From Ignavibacteria bacterium (GTDB taxonomy: Bacteria; Bacteroidota; Ignavibacteria; Ignavibacteriales; Melioribacteraceae): a stretch of 39,078 bases of DNA. Of this stretch, positions 16,359 to 25,395 are shown piece after piece (the stretch's first letter is position 1; every line of letters begins with the position of its first letter). Where the stretch lies: the NCBI GenBank assembly GCA_027347805.1, contig DAIEQP010000013.1, positions 1 through 39,078 on the forward strand. Reading direction: 5' to 3'. The position numbers were made by a program, and so were the translations under genes. Under the pieces are notes generated by a model, which was given only the letters and a program-made list of their open reading frames with translations, made no database searches and was not told where the DNA came from.

Positions 16359-19045
16359 TGAACTTCAGTAATTTCTTCATAGACATGTTGAGCGGAAACG
16401 AGCCTGCAATTTCAGCCGGGCAGAAGAAAGCAGCAAATCCCGCATTTTTATTTTCTGATATTATGAAAGTCTGCGAAGATGAAACTTCAAATCCGCTGGA
16501 AAACATAACTGCTAAATCATTACTCGCAGATTCAAAGGAAATATTTTCTACATCCGATAATGTAATCGAAGTTGATCCGAAAGAGTTCGAAGCAATTTCA
16601 CAATTAGTATCGATGATTATAAATCAGTCTTCTGATCAACAGCCGAATGTTATCACACACTCAGTTGACGATGCAACAATTACTAAACAGCAATTCCTGA
16701 TTACAGAAAATAAACTTGTTAATCTTCTTTCAGATTTAATTGAAAAGGGAAATTCCTCACTTAATCCTGTAATTAGTCTTCTTCAATCAAATGAATCGAA
16801 TAAATCCATTTCTCTTTCTTTCAAAAGCGGTTCAAATAAACTGACAGTTTCATTTAACCCGATTAAAGTTGATGAATCTTATACAAATAATGTGATTAAT
16901 GATGAATTCGGATTTGTTAATAAACTGATTGTGAAGGAAGGATTTCTAAATGGCAGCAACGGAAGCCAGATAATCGATCATGATGCAGATGAAAATAGTA
17001 AACCGGAAAAATCTTTGACGACGGATGAAGATAACAAGATAAGTGATGATGCATCAGTGGTAATACCTTCACAAATCTTTTTCCGCGCCGAGATATTGAA
17101 GATTGTTAGCGAAAATCAGGGAAATAACGGAACTGTTGCCGGTTCAGAACAAGAAGGTAATGGAATAGTTTTTCCAAAGTATTATTCTTATAAAATTTTA
17201 GAACAAGAAAATAAGCCAGCAGCAGAAACTCAAAGTGTTAATAAATCTACTGGTGAAGGTTCTTCCGAAAAGAAACCAGCCGTTTTTGACATATCAAACA
17301 ATAAAATTTTAGTGCAGGACGAATCACTTTCATCACTAAAACAGGCTGAAAAAGAAAATGATGCAAATAAATATGTTTCAAATTATTCTGGAACAAATAT
17401 TTCCATATCCTCTGATGAGCAGAACGCTGGCGGCAATGCAAAATCATTATCAAGTCTGCTTGATGGATTAAGCGAAGAGGAAAAATCGGTATTTAAAAAT
17501 TTTGCATCGAAAGGTGAGATAAAGGAAATCAACTTTAAGAAAGAAATTTCCGGCCAGATTAATTCTGAAGAAGCTTTGAGAGACGCTGAAATTGGTTTGA
17601 ATAATATTATTAATACAACGTCCAAAAAGAATCTATTAAATGATGTTACAAATGCTAAACATGTTCAGGCCGCTAATTTAAGTGATATTCAAATTGATAC
17701 AGAAGCAGGGAATGTTACAGTAAAACAATTGGTAAATGAAACGCCATATTTAACCGGCACTCAGCAAATAATCCCGGAAGAGAAAACGATTTTAATAAAT
17801 AATGATAAAGCAGGATTTGACAGCAGCATCAAAATTGTAACTGAGCAGCAAATTGAAAAAGCATCTCAAAGCGTAGATACTTCAATTGCGCTAAAGAATT
17901 ATGATCAAGAATTACCTCTTTCAAAAGCTAAGCTTTTTGCTAAAATGAATTCGAAACTTGCGCTTAATAATGATATTAATACAGAAGTTCCTTACGCAGA
18001 TTCCAATCTTATTGAAGAAGACAATAGTAATTCAATAAAAAAAATTGTTTCTGATGAAAAAATAATTAATCAAGCTAGTTTTACTTATAATATTAAGCTT
18101 GAAAACAAGACTGGGGTACTCAAAGCCGCTCATCAAAATCAAGGTTTTGAGTTTAATGTATCGATGAAAAATTCGGAAAAGAAAGAAGAACAATCTCAGG
18201 TAAGTGCAAAAGTTGATACGAAACAACAAAATTTTTCAGAAGAAAATACAAATCCAAAAGTTTCTGCATCTCCCGAAAAGAAAATTGAAATAAATGTCGA
18301 AACCGGCGATAAAATGAAGATTGCGGCCAAGACTTTGGGAGTAGATAAAAACGAGTCTGCAATTCAAAGTGATTCAACTGTAAAACTGAATTTAAAAGAT
18401 GAAAAACATGCAAACACAAAAGACAAAGTTGAAATGAAAGAAAACTCCGGTGATGAAACTAAGTCAGTAAAACATACATCACAGGATTCGAAAAGTAATT
18501 TTGCTTCAGATGAAGAATCCACAAAGAAAAATTCTACAGAAACATTTAAGACAAATTTTGCAAATGCGATTACAACTGATTTTGAAGTTGAAAAAGCAAA
18601 AGTTTTTACAGAAGCAAAAACATTTCATGAATCTCCAAAAATTATTAAACAGAATGAGATTATTCCTGAGTTTTCAAAGCTAATACAGCAGGGACAAAAA
18701 CAAACATTAACTTTCCAGATTACTCCCGAAAACCTCGGTAAAGTTAAACTTACTGTTGATTTAGTTAATAATCAGATTCAGACAAATATTGAAGTAGAAA
18801 ATGAACAGGTTAAGCAATTTATTCAGACAAACATTGATCAGTTAAAACAAAATTTGCAGGCAAGCGGTATTCATGTAAATAATTTGAATATAAGTCTATC
18901 TGATTACAGTCAAAAAAGTACCGGCAAAATGTTTACTCAGAAGAAAAAGACAGGTATGCAAAACGAAAAAGAATTTAAGATAGAAGATGTAACCGAGCAG
19001 CCATTGAAAAAAATGGGTTATAACACTTACGAATATTTGGCGTGA
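16358..19045 (+). CDS. fliK: Flagellar hook-length control protein FliK, unusually long
   Basis: An 895-residue exported ruler and substrate-specificity switch. Only the C-terminal hook-length-control domain (about 775-855) is clearly recognisable: [20 protein letters not shown], followed by repeated amphipathic helices ([20 protein letters not shown]). It would contact FlhB at hook completion. The rest is a low-complexity Ser/Asn/Lys/Glu-rich stretch with no cysteines, about twice the length of common FliK proteins. ATG 16358 overlaps the preceding stop region. Position before flgD and flgE fits. Confidence 0.92.
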   Translation: MNFSNFFIDMLSGNEPAISAGQKKAANPAFLFSDIMKVCEDETSNPLENITAKSLLADSKEIFSTSDNVIEVDPKEFEAISQLVSMIINQSSDQQPNVITHSVDDATITKQQFLITENKLVNLLSDLIEKGNSSLNPVISLLQSNESNKSISLSFKSGSNKLTVSFNPIKVDESYTNNVINDEFGFVNKLIVKEGFLNGSNGSQIIDHDADENSKPEKSLTTDEDNKISDDASVVIPSQIFFRAEILKIVSENQGNNGTVAGSEQEGNGIVFPKYYSYKILEQENKPAAETQSVNKSTGEGSSEKKPAVFDISNNKILVQDESLSSLKQAEKENDANKYVSNYSGTNISISSDEQNAGGNAKSLSSLLDGLSEEEKSVFKNFASKGEIKEINFKKEISGQINSEEALRDAEIGLNNIINTTSKKNLLNDVTNAKHVQAANLSDIQIDTEAGNVTVKQLVNETPYLTGTQQIIPEEKTILINNDKAGFDSSIKIVTEQQIEKASQSVDTSIALKNYDQELPLSKAKLFAKMNSKLALNNDINTEVPYADSNLIEEDNSNSIKKIVSDEKIINQASFTYNIKLENKTGVLKAAHQNQGFEFNVSMKNSEKKEEQSQVSAKVDTKQQNFSEENTNPKVSASPEKKIEINVETGDKMKIAAKTLGVDKNESAIQSDSTVKLNLKDEKHANTKDKVEMKENSGDETKSVKHTSQDSKSNFASDEESTKKNSTETFKTNFANAITTDFEVEKAKVFTEAKTFHESPKIIKQNEIIPEFSKLIQQGQKQTLTFQITPENLGKVKLTVDLVNNQIQTNIEVENEQVKQFIQTNIDQLKQNLQASGIHVNNLNISLSDYSQKSTGKMFTQKKKTGMQNEKEFKIEDVTEQPLKKMGYNTYEYLA

Positions 19046-19055
19046 GGAAAATGAA

Positions 19056-19727
19056 ATGGTAGATCCAGTTTCAACATCGAATAATGTGACAACAAATGTA
19101 TCTGCAAATAAAAGTTCTTTGGGTAAAGATGATTTCCTAAAATTGATGATTGCCCAATTGAAAAATCAGGATCCTCTTAATCCAATGGATGGAACCGCTT
19201 ATGCTGCACAACTTGCTCAGTTTTCTTCACTGGAACAGCTGACCAATTTGAATTCCAACATCACCAAAACAATGGAAACAAATCAATCTCTTACACAATC
19301 AATTAACAGCACAATGCTTGCAACTTTGATTGGAAAGGATGTTAAGCTAAGCGGAAATGAACTTGAAATAGCTGGCCAGAAAAGCATTAAATTCGATTAT
19401 ACGTTACCTCAAGCGGCTGCTTCAGTTAGCTTAAAAATTTATAACAGCGCAGGGGCATTAGTAAAAACTATTTCCGGAGCGCCTAATTCTTTCGGCGACA
19501 ATAAACTTTCTTTGGATCTTTCCGATAATACCTTAGCAAATGGAAGTTATACATATTCATTGGAAGCAGTAGATGCAAATGGAAAATCGATTACAACAAC
19601 AGCGTATAAAGAAGGAACAATTAGTGGCGTTAGATACACGACTAATGGAACAGTACTTCTTATCGATGGTGCGGAATATTCGATGTCAACAATCGCAGAA
19701 ATTCTTAAATCGGGTAATGGAGGTTAA
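19056..19727 (+). CDS. flgD: Flagellar hook assembly (capping) protein FlgD
   Basis: A 223-residue hook cap scaffold, removed when the hook is finished. The N-terminal region has the family signature [20 protein letters not shown], followed by [20 protein letters not shown]. The C-terminal half has the FlgD tudor/Fn3-like pattern ([17 protein letters not shown], then [15 protein letters not shown]). The ATG at 19056 follows ribosome site GAGGA; an earlier ATG at 19051 is out of frame. Confidence 0.97.
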   Translation: MVDPVSTSNNVTTNVSANKSSLGKDDFLKLMIAQLKNQDPLNPMDGTAYAAQLAQFSSLEQLTNLNSNITKTMETNQSLTQSINSTMLATLIGKDVKLSGNELEIAGQKSIKFDYTLPQAAASVSLKIYNSAGALVKTISGAPNSFGDNKLSLDLSDNTLANGSYTYSLEAVDANGKSITTTAYKEGTISGVRYTTNGTVLLIDGAEYSMSTIAEILKSGNGG

Positions 19728-19732
19728 GAATA

Positions 19733-20113
19733 ATGGCAGAAGTTAACGGCATCTCTGTTCCTTTTATTCCGATTGTTGGAAATGAAGAAATTTCCAAATC
19801 GAGAGTCGGCAGAGAATCGACAAATCGATTCGATGCGATTTTTAAAGAGGAACTTGAGAAAGTTAAATTTTCAAATCACGCATTAAAGCGTCTTGAATCA
19901 CGCAATATTCAGTTAAGCGATGTTGAGTTAAACAAAATTCAGGATGCAGTGCAGAAAGCAGAATCGAAAGGCAGCAAAGATTCTTTGGTAATGATGGATA
20001 AAACAGCGTTCATCGTTAATATACCAAACAAGACTGTTGTAACAGCTATTGATGTAGCTAATTCTTCAGAAAATGTTTTTACGAATATTGATAGTGTAGT
20101 TTTTGCAATTTAA
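19733..20113 (+). CDS. TIGR02530-type flagellar operon protein
   Basis: A 126-residue protein found between flgD and flgE, as in many Firmicutes and other deep-branching flagellar operons. The core VKFSNHALKRLESRNIQLS, then a helix and VMMDKTAFIVNIPNKTVVTA, is the pattern of this family. It has no signal peptide and is likely cytoplasmic. Molecular function is not established; a role in hook protein expression or export is inferred from constant linkage to flgE. It is followed by a 91-base structured leader before flgE. Confidence 0.87.
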   Translation: MAEVNGISVPFIPIVGNEEISKSRVGRESTNRFDAIFKEELEKVKFSNHALKRLESRNIQLSDVELNKIQDAVQKAESKGSKDSLVMMDKTAFIVNIPNKTVVTAIDVANSSENVFTNIDSVVFAI

Positions 20114-20133
20114 TTAACAAATAACATAAAACA

Positions 20134-20187
20134 GAGCGGGACCTTCCAAGGACGCTCTAGATCTGGCCGACCGACTGAAGCTGGATC
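20134..20187 (+). promoter_or_regulatory. Two-hairpin structured leader of flgE
   Basis: The short flgD-side to flgE gap is far more GC-rich than its surroundings and folds into two consecutive hairpins. Hairpin 1 pairs GAGCG (20134-20138) with CGCTC (20153-20157), with an inner CCTT/AAGG pairing. Hairpin 2 pairs GATCTGGC (20160-20167) with GCTGGATC (20180-20187), eight pairs including two G-U. It ends 5 bases before the ribosome site. There is no T-run, so it is not a terminator. It may stabilise the flgE mRNA, mark a processing site or respond to a factor; it does not match any riboswitch consensus known to me. Confidence 0.6.
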
Positions 20188-20192
20188 AAACT

Positions 20193-20199
20193 AAGGAGG
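20193..20199 (+). promoter_or_regulatory. Very strong ribosome binding site of flgE
   Basis: AAGGAGG, five bases before the flgE ATG, is a near-perfect complement to the 16S rRNA 3' end. Most other genes in the window have weak or partial sites, so this suggests high hook-protein synthesis. Confidence 0.85.
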
Positions 20200-20204
20200 A
20201 TCAC

Positions 20205-21902
20205 ATGGCACTCTTAACTTCTCTCTTCGCAGGCGTTTCCGGTTTACGTAATCACCAATCAATGATGGACGTTATCGGCAATAACATCGCAAATGTTAAT
20301 ACAATTGGTTTTAAAGGTTCACGCGTAACATTCAGCGATACATTTAATCAATTTGTCAAAGCAGGCACAAACCCAACTGAAACTACTGGTGGAACAAATT
20401 CATATCAAGTTGGTCTTGGTATGAAGATTAATTCAATTGACCGTAACTGGAACCAGGGTACTTTTGAAAGAACCGGCATTACAACAGATTTAGCACTTCA
20501 AGGACAAGGAATGTTTGTATTAAAAAGCAACGGGCAAAAATTCTTTTCACGCGCTGGTGCTTTTGTGTTTGATGCAAACGGAAAACTTGTAAGCCCTCAA
20601 AATGGTGCTGTTGTTCAGGGTAAAGTCGCAAGTGCGGATGGTGTTATCCCTCCTGGTAATAATCTTGAAGATATAGTTATTGATACCAATTTAAAATTGC
20701 CTGCTGTTCAAACACAAAACATTAAATGGGGCGGCAACCTGAAAAGTAATTCCGATTTAACAAGAACAGAAACTGTTACTCAAAGAGGAAATATTAATTC
20801 GTCGGCGTTAGTTGTTGCACCTGCTGTTGCACCTGCTGTTGATACTACAACTCCAACTAAAGTAACTGTATATAACGAATATGGTACTGCTTATACATTG
20901 GAAACTTCATATACAAAAACTGCTGCAAATACATACACAATGAATTGGGATGTAAAAGATTCTGATGGAACTTCAATTTTAACAACTCCAGGATCTATAG
21001 CCGGATTAGTTTTTGCCGATAACGGTTCCGGTACTTATGCATTGAATGCCGCATCTTTGGCAAAATTTGATGGTACTGCAAATCGTGTTAATGTTCCTAA
21101 TTCAAATGTTGATTTTATAATTGATGCTGAAACAATTACACAAAATTCAAGCACTGCAACTCTTAGTATTTCTGCTGACAACAACAGAATACCAAATGTT
21201 GTAAGTGGTTCAGTAACAGTTTACGATTCATTAGGAACATCACATCAGGTAACTATGAAATTTACAAAGATTGATGACAATCTTTGGACATGGACAACAT
21301 CTGTTCCAGCAACAAGTACAAGTGATGGTAAAATTGCTTCTGCAACCGGAACAATTTTGTTTAATGGTGATGGAACTGTAGATAGTGCAAACATTTCACC
21401 AAACAATCCGACATTTGCATTTACACCTAGCGGCGGTTCTCAAACAGTAAACATTGCACTTGATCTGGGCACAGGATTCAGTGGTGTAACTCAAACATCA
21501 GCAAGTTCGGTTGTAAGTGCATTATCACAAGACGGTTCACCATCCGCATCATTATCAAATTTGAATATTGATCAATATGGAAACGTTGTTGGTATTTTCT
21601 CAAATGGAAGTTCAAAATCTTTAGCACAAATAATGGTTGCTACTTTTAATAACCTAAACGGATTAATTAGCGCGGGCGATAACATGTATTCAGCATACGC
21701 AAACAGCGGCGAACCAAGAATTGGTGCTTTAGGTGAAGAAACAAATACTACGGTTCAATCCGGTGCACTCGAGCAGTCAAATGTAGATCTCTCTGAAGAA
21801 TTCACAAAAATGATTGTATCACAAAGAGGTTTCCAGGCAAATGCACGCGTGGTAACAACAGCAGATACATTATTACAAGAAATAACAAACTTAATTAGAT
21901 AA
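20205..21902 (+). CDS. flgE: Flagellar hook protein FlgE
   Basis: A 565-residue hook subunit. The N-terminus (SLFAGVSGLRNHQSMMDVIG, then NNIANVNTIGFKGSR) and the C-terminus (SNVDLSEEFTKMIVSQRGFQ, then ANARVVTTADTLLQEI) are the conserved D0/D1 coiled-coil parts. The middle is longer than in short hook proteins (about 400 residues) and Thr/Ser/Ala-rich, with a VAPAVAPAV segment encoded by a 12-base tandem repeat. Hook and not FlgF/FlgG, because of length, the adjacent flgD/fliK and the separate flgF and flgG later. It is followed by a clear terminator. Confidence 0.97.
   Translation: MALLTSLFAGVSGLRNHQSMMDVIGNNIANVNTIGFKGSRVTFSDTFNQFVKAGTNPTETTGGTNSYQVGLGMKINSIDRNWNQGTFERTGITTDLALQGQGMFVLKSNGQKFFSRAGAFVFDANGKLVSPQNGAVVQGKVASADGVIPPGNNLEDIVIDTNLKLPAVQTQNIKWGGNLKSNSDLTRTETVTQRGNINSSALVVAPAVAPAVDTTTPTKVTVYNEYGTAYTLETSYTKTAANTYTMNWDVKDSDGTSILTTPGSIAGLVFADNGSGTYALNAASLAKFDGTANRVNVPNSNVDFIIDAETITQNSSTATLSISADNNRIPNVVSGSVTVYDSLGTSHQVTMKFTKIDDNLWTWTTSVPATSTSDGKIASATGTILFNGDGTVDSANISPNNPTFAFTPSGGSQTVNIALDLGTGFSGVTQTSASSVVSALSQDGSPSASLSNLNIDQYGNVVGIFSNGSSKSLAQIMVATFNNLNGLISAGDNMYSAYANSGEPRIGALGEETNTTVQSGALEQSNVDLSEEFTKMIVSQRGFQANARVVTTADTLLQEITNLIR
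20814..20837 (+). repeat. 12-base tandem repeat within flgE
   Basis: GTTGCACCTGCT occurs twice head to tail, encoding repeated Val-Ala-Pro-Ala in the surface-exposed middle domain of the hook protein. It keeps the reading frame. Confidence 0.85.
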
Positions 21903-21934
21903 TTATTTATTTGATCCTCCGATCATCCTTGGAT

Positions 21935-21966
21935 AGGCGGCAGCTTAAATGGTTGCCGCCTTTTTG
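21935..21966 (+). terminator. Intrinsic terminator after flgE
   Basis: AGGCGGCA (21935-21942) pairs perfectly with TGCCGCCT (21954-21961) around a 11-base loop and runs into TTTTT. This is the clearest rho-independent terminator in the window and separates the rod/hook block from the fliL block. Confidence 0.93.
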
Positions 21967-22071
21967 TTTAATTACAGATATTGGAAGTGAAGGGAAGAAT
22001 ACAATTGTAGAATATTAACCATTCTTTACTCCCCCAAAACAAAAAAACCGCATTTACAGCACAATTTTCCA

Positions 22072-22087
22072 TGGCATAGCAATTGAA
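22072..22087 (+). promoter_or_regulatory. Sigma-54-like promoter motif upstream of fliL
   Basis: TGGCATAGCAATTGAA lies between the flgE terminator and fliL. TGGCA and TTG have exact -24/-12 spacing; the -12 GC is GA. It nearly duplicates the motif before the chemotaxis operon. With normal sigma-54 geometry, transcription would start only about 5 bases before the fliL ATG. Confidence 0.55.
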
Positions 22088-22101
22088 AAATTCTAGTCAC
22101 T

Positions 22102-22653
22102 ATGGAACAGACAGAACAAAATCAAATAGCGAAACCAGAGGATTCCTTTTCAACACCAAAGAAAGGATTTAACTTAAAAATTCTTCTTTTCGGAATACCT
22201 GTTTTTATCGTTCAACTAATTGCAGTTTATTTTATTACAGCAAATTTTTTGTTGAACAGAATGCAAGCCAACGGAACGGCTGCTCAGAATCAAAACGAAA
22301 ACAAAGCCAAACCTGCCGAAGTAAAAAAAGAATCAAAACCGGTGGAGCTTGGAAAATTTATTTATATGGTTGATGACCTGATCATTAATCCAGCAAACAC
22401 TGATGGTAAAAGACTTCTTTTGTCTTCACTGGGATTTGATGTGGCAAGTGAACAAAGTAATGCAGAATTAAAAGCAAAAGACGTTTTATTAAAAGACGCT
22501 ATCATTTCTGTAATGAGCGGAAAAAGTTTAACTCAATTGGCAAATATGGCATACAGAGATACACTAAGAGTTGAAATAACAAAACGTGTAACTCAATTAA
22601 TGCCTGCCGTAAAAATTAACACAATTTATTTCAGTAAATATATTTTACAATAA
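22102..22653 (+). CDS. fliL: Flagellar basal body-associated protein FliL
   Basis: A 183-residue single-pass inner-membrane protein. A polar cytoplasmic tail of about 26 residues precedes a membrane helix (about 27-50, LKILLFGIPVFIVQLIAVYF). After a short linker comes the periplasmic stomatin-like FliL domain, with LLLSSLGFDVASEQS and the C-terminal VEITKRVTQLMPAVKINTIY. It surrounds the stator and aids motor function. It is the first gene after the terminator and the 22072 motif. No Shine-Dalgarno is visible before the ATG, so the mRNA may be nearly leaderless. Confidence 0.92.
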   Translation: MEQTEQNQIAKPEDSFSTPKKGFNLKILLFGIPVFIVQLIAVYFITANFLLNRMQANGTAAQNQNENKAKPAEVKKESKPVELGKFIYMVDDLIINPANTDGKRLLLSSLGFDVASEQSNAELKAKDVLLKDAIISVMSGKSLTQLANMAYRDTLRVEITKRVTQLMPAVKINTIYFSKYILQ

Positions 22654-22655
22654 TT

Positions 22656-23642
22656 ATGGCAGAGATACTTTCACAACAAGAAATTGATGCACTGCTTAAT
22701 AACATAAAAAGCGGTGCTGAGCAAAAAGTCGAAATGACTTCCGAAAAGGAGGCAATACTTTTTGATTTCCGTTTGCCGAATAGAATTTCAAAAAATCAAT
22801 TACGCGTTCTAAGAAGTATTTTTGAAAACTTTGCAGAAAGTTTCAGCTCTTTTTTAGTTACTAAACTTCAATCTGTTGTAAATATAAATGTCACATCTGT
22901 CGATCAAATTTATTATTCAGAGTATTGTCTTTCGGTAGCAAATCCAGCGTGCTTATTCACATTCGATATTAAAAACACCGATGTAAAAGGAATTCTAGAA
23001 TTAAACAATGATTTAGCTCTTTCTCTTGTTGATAAATTGCTCGGAGGTAATGGCTTAGGAACAAAGCAGACAAAAATTATTACTCCAATTGAACAAAAAG
23101 TTTTAAGAGTTGTTGTTGAAAGAATAATGCAGGATCTAAAAAAAGGCTGGCAAACAATAGATCAGATGGATTTTGAAATTGAACGTTTTGAACCAGATAT
23201 CGATTTTGCACAAATCACTTCCCAAAGCGAATCTGTTCTTCTTATTTCTTTTGAAATCTTGATCGGTGAACAATCATTTTTGATGAATATTTGCTTTGCA
23301 ACATTCGCATTTGATGCAATTCTGGCCCGTTTATCTACACAAAAACTTTCTTCAGTGCGTGCTGTAAAACATTTTGGACAGACAGCACGTGATGTTTTGT
23401 CTCATCACATTTCAAGAACACAATTGCCAATAAGAGTTGAACTTGGTACAACCCGACTCTCAGTTCAGGAATTACTAGAAATGAAAGAAGGTGATGTAAT
23501 AAGACTTGAAACAAAAATCAGTGATGATCAAAAAGTCAGGACAGGTACGCAAATATTATTTACCGGTAGAATCGGTGTTTCAAACAATAAGAAAGCAGTT
23601 AAAGTGACAAGAAAATTATTAGAAGAACAAAAATCTATTTGA
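22656..23642 (+). CDS. fliM: Flagellar motor switch protein FliM
   Basis: A 328-residue C-ring protein. The N-terminal LSQQEIDALLNNI is the CheY-P binding peptide. The middle CheC-like domain contains LLGGNGLGTK, and the C-terminal SpoA domain contains PIRVELGTTRLSVQELLEMK. It links the chemotaxis genes of the upstream block to motor output. It is separated from fliL by two bases and from fliN by ten. Confidence 0.97.
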   Translation: MAEILSQQEIDALLNNIKSGAEQKVEMTSEKEAILFDFRLPNRISKNQLRVLRSIFENFAESFSSFLVTKLQSVVNINVTSVDQIYYSEYCLSVANPACLFTFDIKNTDVKGILELNNDLALSLVDKLLGGNGLGTKQTKIITPIEQKVLRVVVERIMQDLKKGWQTIDQMDFEIERFEPDIDFAQITSQSESVLLISFEILIGEQSFLMNICFATFAFDAILARLSTQKLSSVRAVKHFGQTARDVLSHHISRTQLPIRVELGTTRLSVQELLEMKEGDVIRLETKISDDQKVRTGTQILFTGRIGVSNNKKAVKVTRKLLEEQKSI

Positions 23643-23652
23643 GGCTTGAAAA

Positions 23653-24027
23653 ATGGATATTAATGATCTAAACATGAATGATGATAATTTATTAAACTCA
23701 AAAGCAGAAGGCTCTATGGCGCAGTTCGAAGAGTTTGATGATTCAACTCGTTCGGGCGGTGCATATAACGATAAACTTCATTTCCTGAAAGACCTTCCTA
23801 TGAATATCTTTATTGAATTGGGGAGAACCCAGATGCAAATAAAAGATATTCTGGAACTTGAACGCGGTTATGTTATTGAACTAGATAAACTTGCTAGTGA
23901 ACCAGTTGATGTGTTCGTAAACAATAAAAAAATTGCTGAAGGAGAAGTTGTTGTAATAGATAAACATTTTGGAATACGAATTACAAATCTAGTAGATCCT
24001 GCAAGCAGAGTTAAGGATATTGTATAA
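23653..24027 (+). CDS. fliN: Flagellar motor switch protein FliN
   Basis: A 124-residue C-ring protein with an acidic N-terminal tail (about 1-45) and a SpoA domain: LPMNIFIELGRTQMQIKDIL, then VDVFVNNKKIAEGEVVVIDK and FGIRITN, all FliN hallmarks. Short size and absence of a CheC-like domain distinguish it from FliY. The stop overlaps the fliO start (TAATG). Confidence 0.96.
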   Translation: MDINDLNMNDDNLLNSKAEGSMAQFEEFDDSTRSGGAYNDKLHFLKDLPMNIFIELGRTQMQIKDILELERGYVIELDKLASEPVDVFVNNKKIAEGEVVVIDKHFGIRITNLVDPASRVKDIV

Positions 24028-24368
24028 TGGGTTTCTTCGATATAGTTAAATCTATTGTTCCATTAGTCGTAGTGCTCGGGTTGTTATATGGAATATTGCT
24101 TCTCGTTCGCAAATATTCCTTTTCATTAAACAACAAAAAAAATAAAAACTTCAATGTTGATATTGTTCACAACCAGATTATTATGCCCAAGAAATATTTA
24201 TCTCTCGTAAGAATTAAAGATAAAATTCTTGTTCTTGGCATTAGCGAAAACAATATCTCGGTACTTAAAGAATTTGATTATGCTGATTTTTCAAGCGAAG
24301 AAAATGATGTTCAAAATCTGAAACCGAATTTTGTAGATATTCTGAAACAAAATTTGGGTATGAAATGA
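24027..24368 (+). CDS. fliO: Flagellar biosynthetic protein FliO
   Basis: A 113-residue protein with one N-terminal membrane helix (about 8-28) and a small cytoplasmic domain (IIMPKKYLSLVRIKDKILVL, then GISENNISVLKEF), the typical FliO arrangement. It assists FliP assembly into the export gate. The call depends on topology and its invariant position between fliN and fliP, since sequence conservation in FliO is low. It overlaps both neighbours. Confidence 0.88.
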   Translation: MGFFDIVKSIVPLVVVLGLLYGILLLVRKYSFSLNNKKNKNFNVDIVHNQIIMPKKYLSLVRIKDKILVLGISENNISVLKEFDYADFSSEENDVQNLKPNFVDILKQNLGMK

Positions 24369-25126
24369 AAAAGAAATCTTTTTTTTTGATTTTATTTTTT
24401 ATCTGCTTACTCGCTGCTGATATAAGCGCACAACAAAAACCCACAACAATTCCTTTCCCTAAAATAAATCTTGGCGTTGGAACCGCAGAAAATGGAAACG
24501 ATGTTTCCGTTACGCTTCAAATTTTATTATTGATGACAATTCTTTCTCTGGCACCTTCCATAATTATTATGACTACATCGTACCTGAGAATAATTATTGT
24601 ATTTCATTTTTTGAAGAGCGCAATGGGGACACAACAAATGCCCCCTTCACAACTCCTGGCTGGGGTGGCGCTCTTCGTTACATTTTTTATTATGGCGCCA
24701 ACCTGGACAAAAGTTAATGATGAAGCGCTGAAACCGCTGATGGATAATAAAATTACTGTTCAGCAGGCATACGATAAAGGTATTGAACCGATCCGTCAAT
24801 TTATGTATAGAAATGTTAGAGATGAAGATCTAGAATTATTTATCGGACTTTCAAATCAGGCGCGTCCTAAAAACAGGAATGACGTTTCAACATTTATTTT
24901 AATACCTGCTTTTGTATTAAGTGAATTGCGTGCGGGTTTCATAATGGGATTTTTCATTTTCATTCCTTTCATAATGGTGGACATGATTATCTCGAGCATA
25001 CTAATGTCTATGGGTATGATGATGATGCCTCCAATGATGATTTCTCTACCGTTTAAAATTTTACTTTTCATCCTGGTTGACGGATGGAATTTGATTATTG
25101 GTTCTCTAGTTAGGAGTTTTCATTAA
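24365..25126 (+). CDS. fliP: Flagellar export gate protein FliP
   Basis: A 253-residue core subunit of the type III export gate. A cleavable signal peptide (KKKSFFLILFFICLLAADISA) is followed by membrane helices and the family motifs LLMTILSLAPSIIIMTTSY, RQFMYRN and FILIPAFVLSELRAGFIMGF, with the Met-rich MSMGMMMMPPMMISLPFK. It overlaps fliO (ATGA) and fliQ by one base, consistent with assembly as a FliP5-FliQ4-FliR1 complex. Confidence 0.97.
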   Translation: MKKKSFFLILFFICLLAADISAQQKPTTIPFPKINLGVGTAENGNDVSVTLQILLLMTILSLAPSIIIMTTSYLRIIIVFHFLKSAMGTQQMPPSQLLAGVALFVTFFIMAPTWTKVNDEALKPLMDNKITVQQAYDKGIEPIRQFMYRNVRDEDLELFIGLSNQARPKNRNDVSTFILIPAFVLSELRAGFIMGFFIFIPFIMVDMIISSILMSMGMMMMPPMMISLPFKILLFILVDGWNLIIGSLVRSFH

Positions 25127-25395
25127 TGACCGAAGAATTAATTATAGAAGTTTTGAAAGATGTTTTTTTTACAACATTCATAATTCTCCTTCCAATTCTT
25201 GGAGTTTCGCTTATAGTTGGAATTTTTATTTCAATTTTTCAGGCGGCAACTTCAATTCAGGAAATGACATTAACCTTTGTCCCTAAACTTGTTGCTACTC
25301 TTGCAGTGATAATATTTTTACTGCCATGGATTATTGATAAGATGGTTGCGATTACAGTTAAAATGTTCACAATGTTTCAGAATGTATTAACATGA
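25126..25395 (+). CDS. fliQ: Flagellar export gate protein FliQ
   Basis: An 89-residue protein with two membrane helices and the conserved segment GIFISIFQAATSIQEMTLTF, then PKLVATL, a clear FliQ signature. It packs around the FliP/FliR core of the export channel. Its start overlaps the fliP stop and its stop overlaps the fliR start. Confidence 0.97.
   Translation: MTEELIIEVLKDVFFTTFIILLPILGVSLIVGIFISIFQAATSIQEMTLTFVPKLVATLAVIIFLLPWIIDKMVAITVKMFTMFQNVLT

Noticed and set aside
18501-18683. Plus-strand 60-aa ORF inside fliK
   Set aside because: Leucine/glutamine/lysine-rich shadow frame of a low-complexity gene without its own ribosome site.
20160-20187. GGCCGACCG in the flgE leader as a sigma-28 -10 element
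   Set aside because: No TAAA-type -35 at proper distance, and the segment is explained by hairpin pairing.
20134-20187. Cyclic-di-GMP (GEMM) riboswitch before flgE
   Set aside because: The conserved core sequences and junction layout of that riboswitch are not present.
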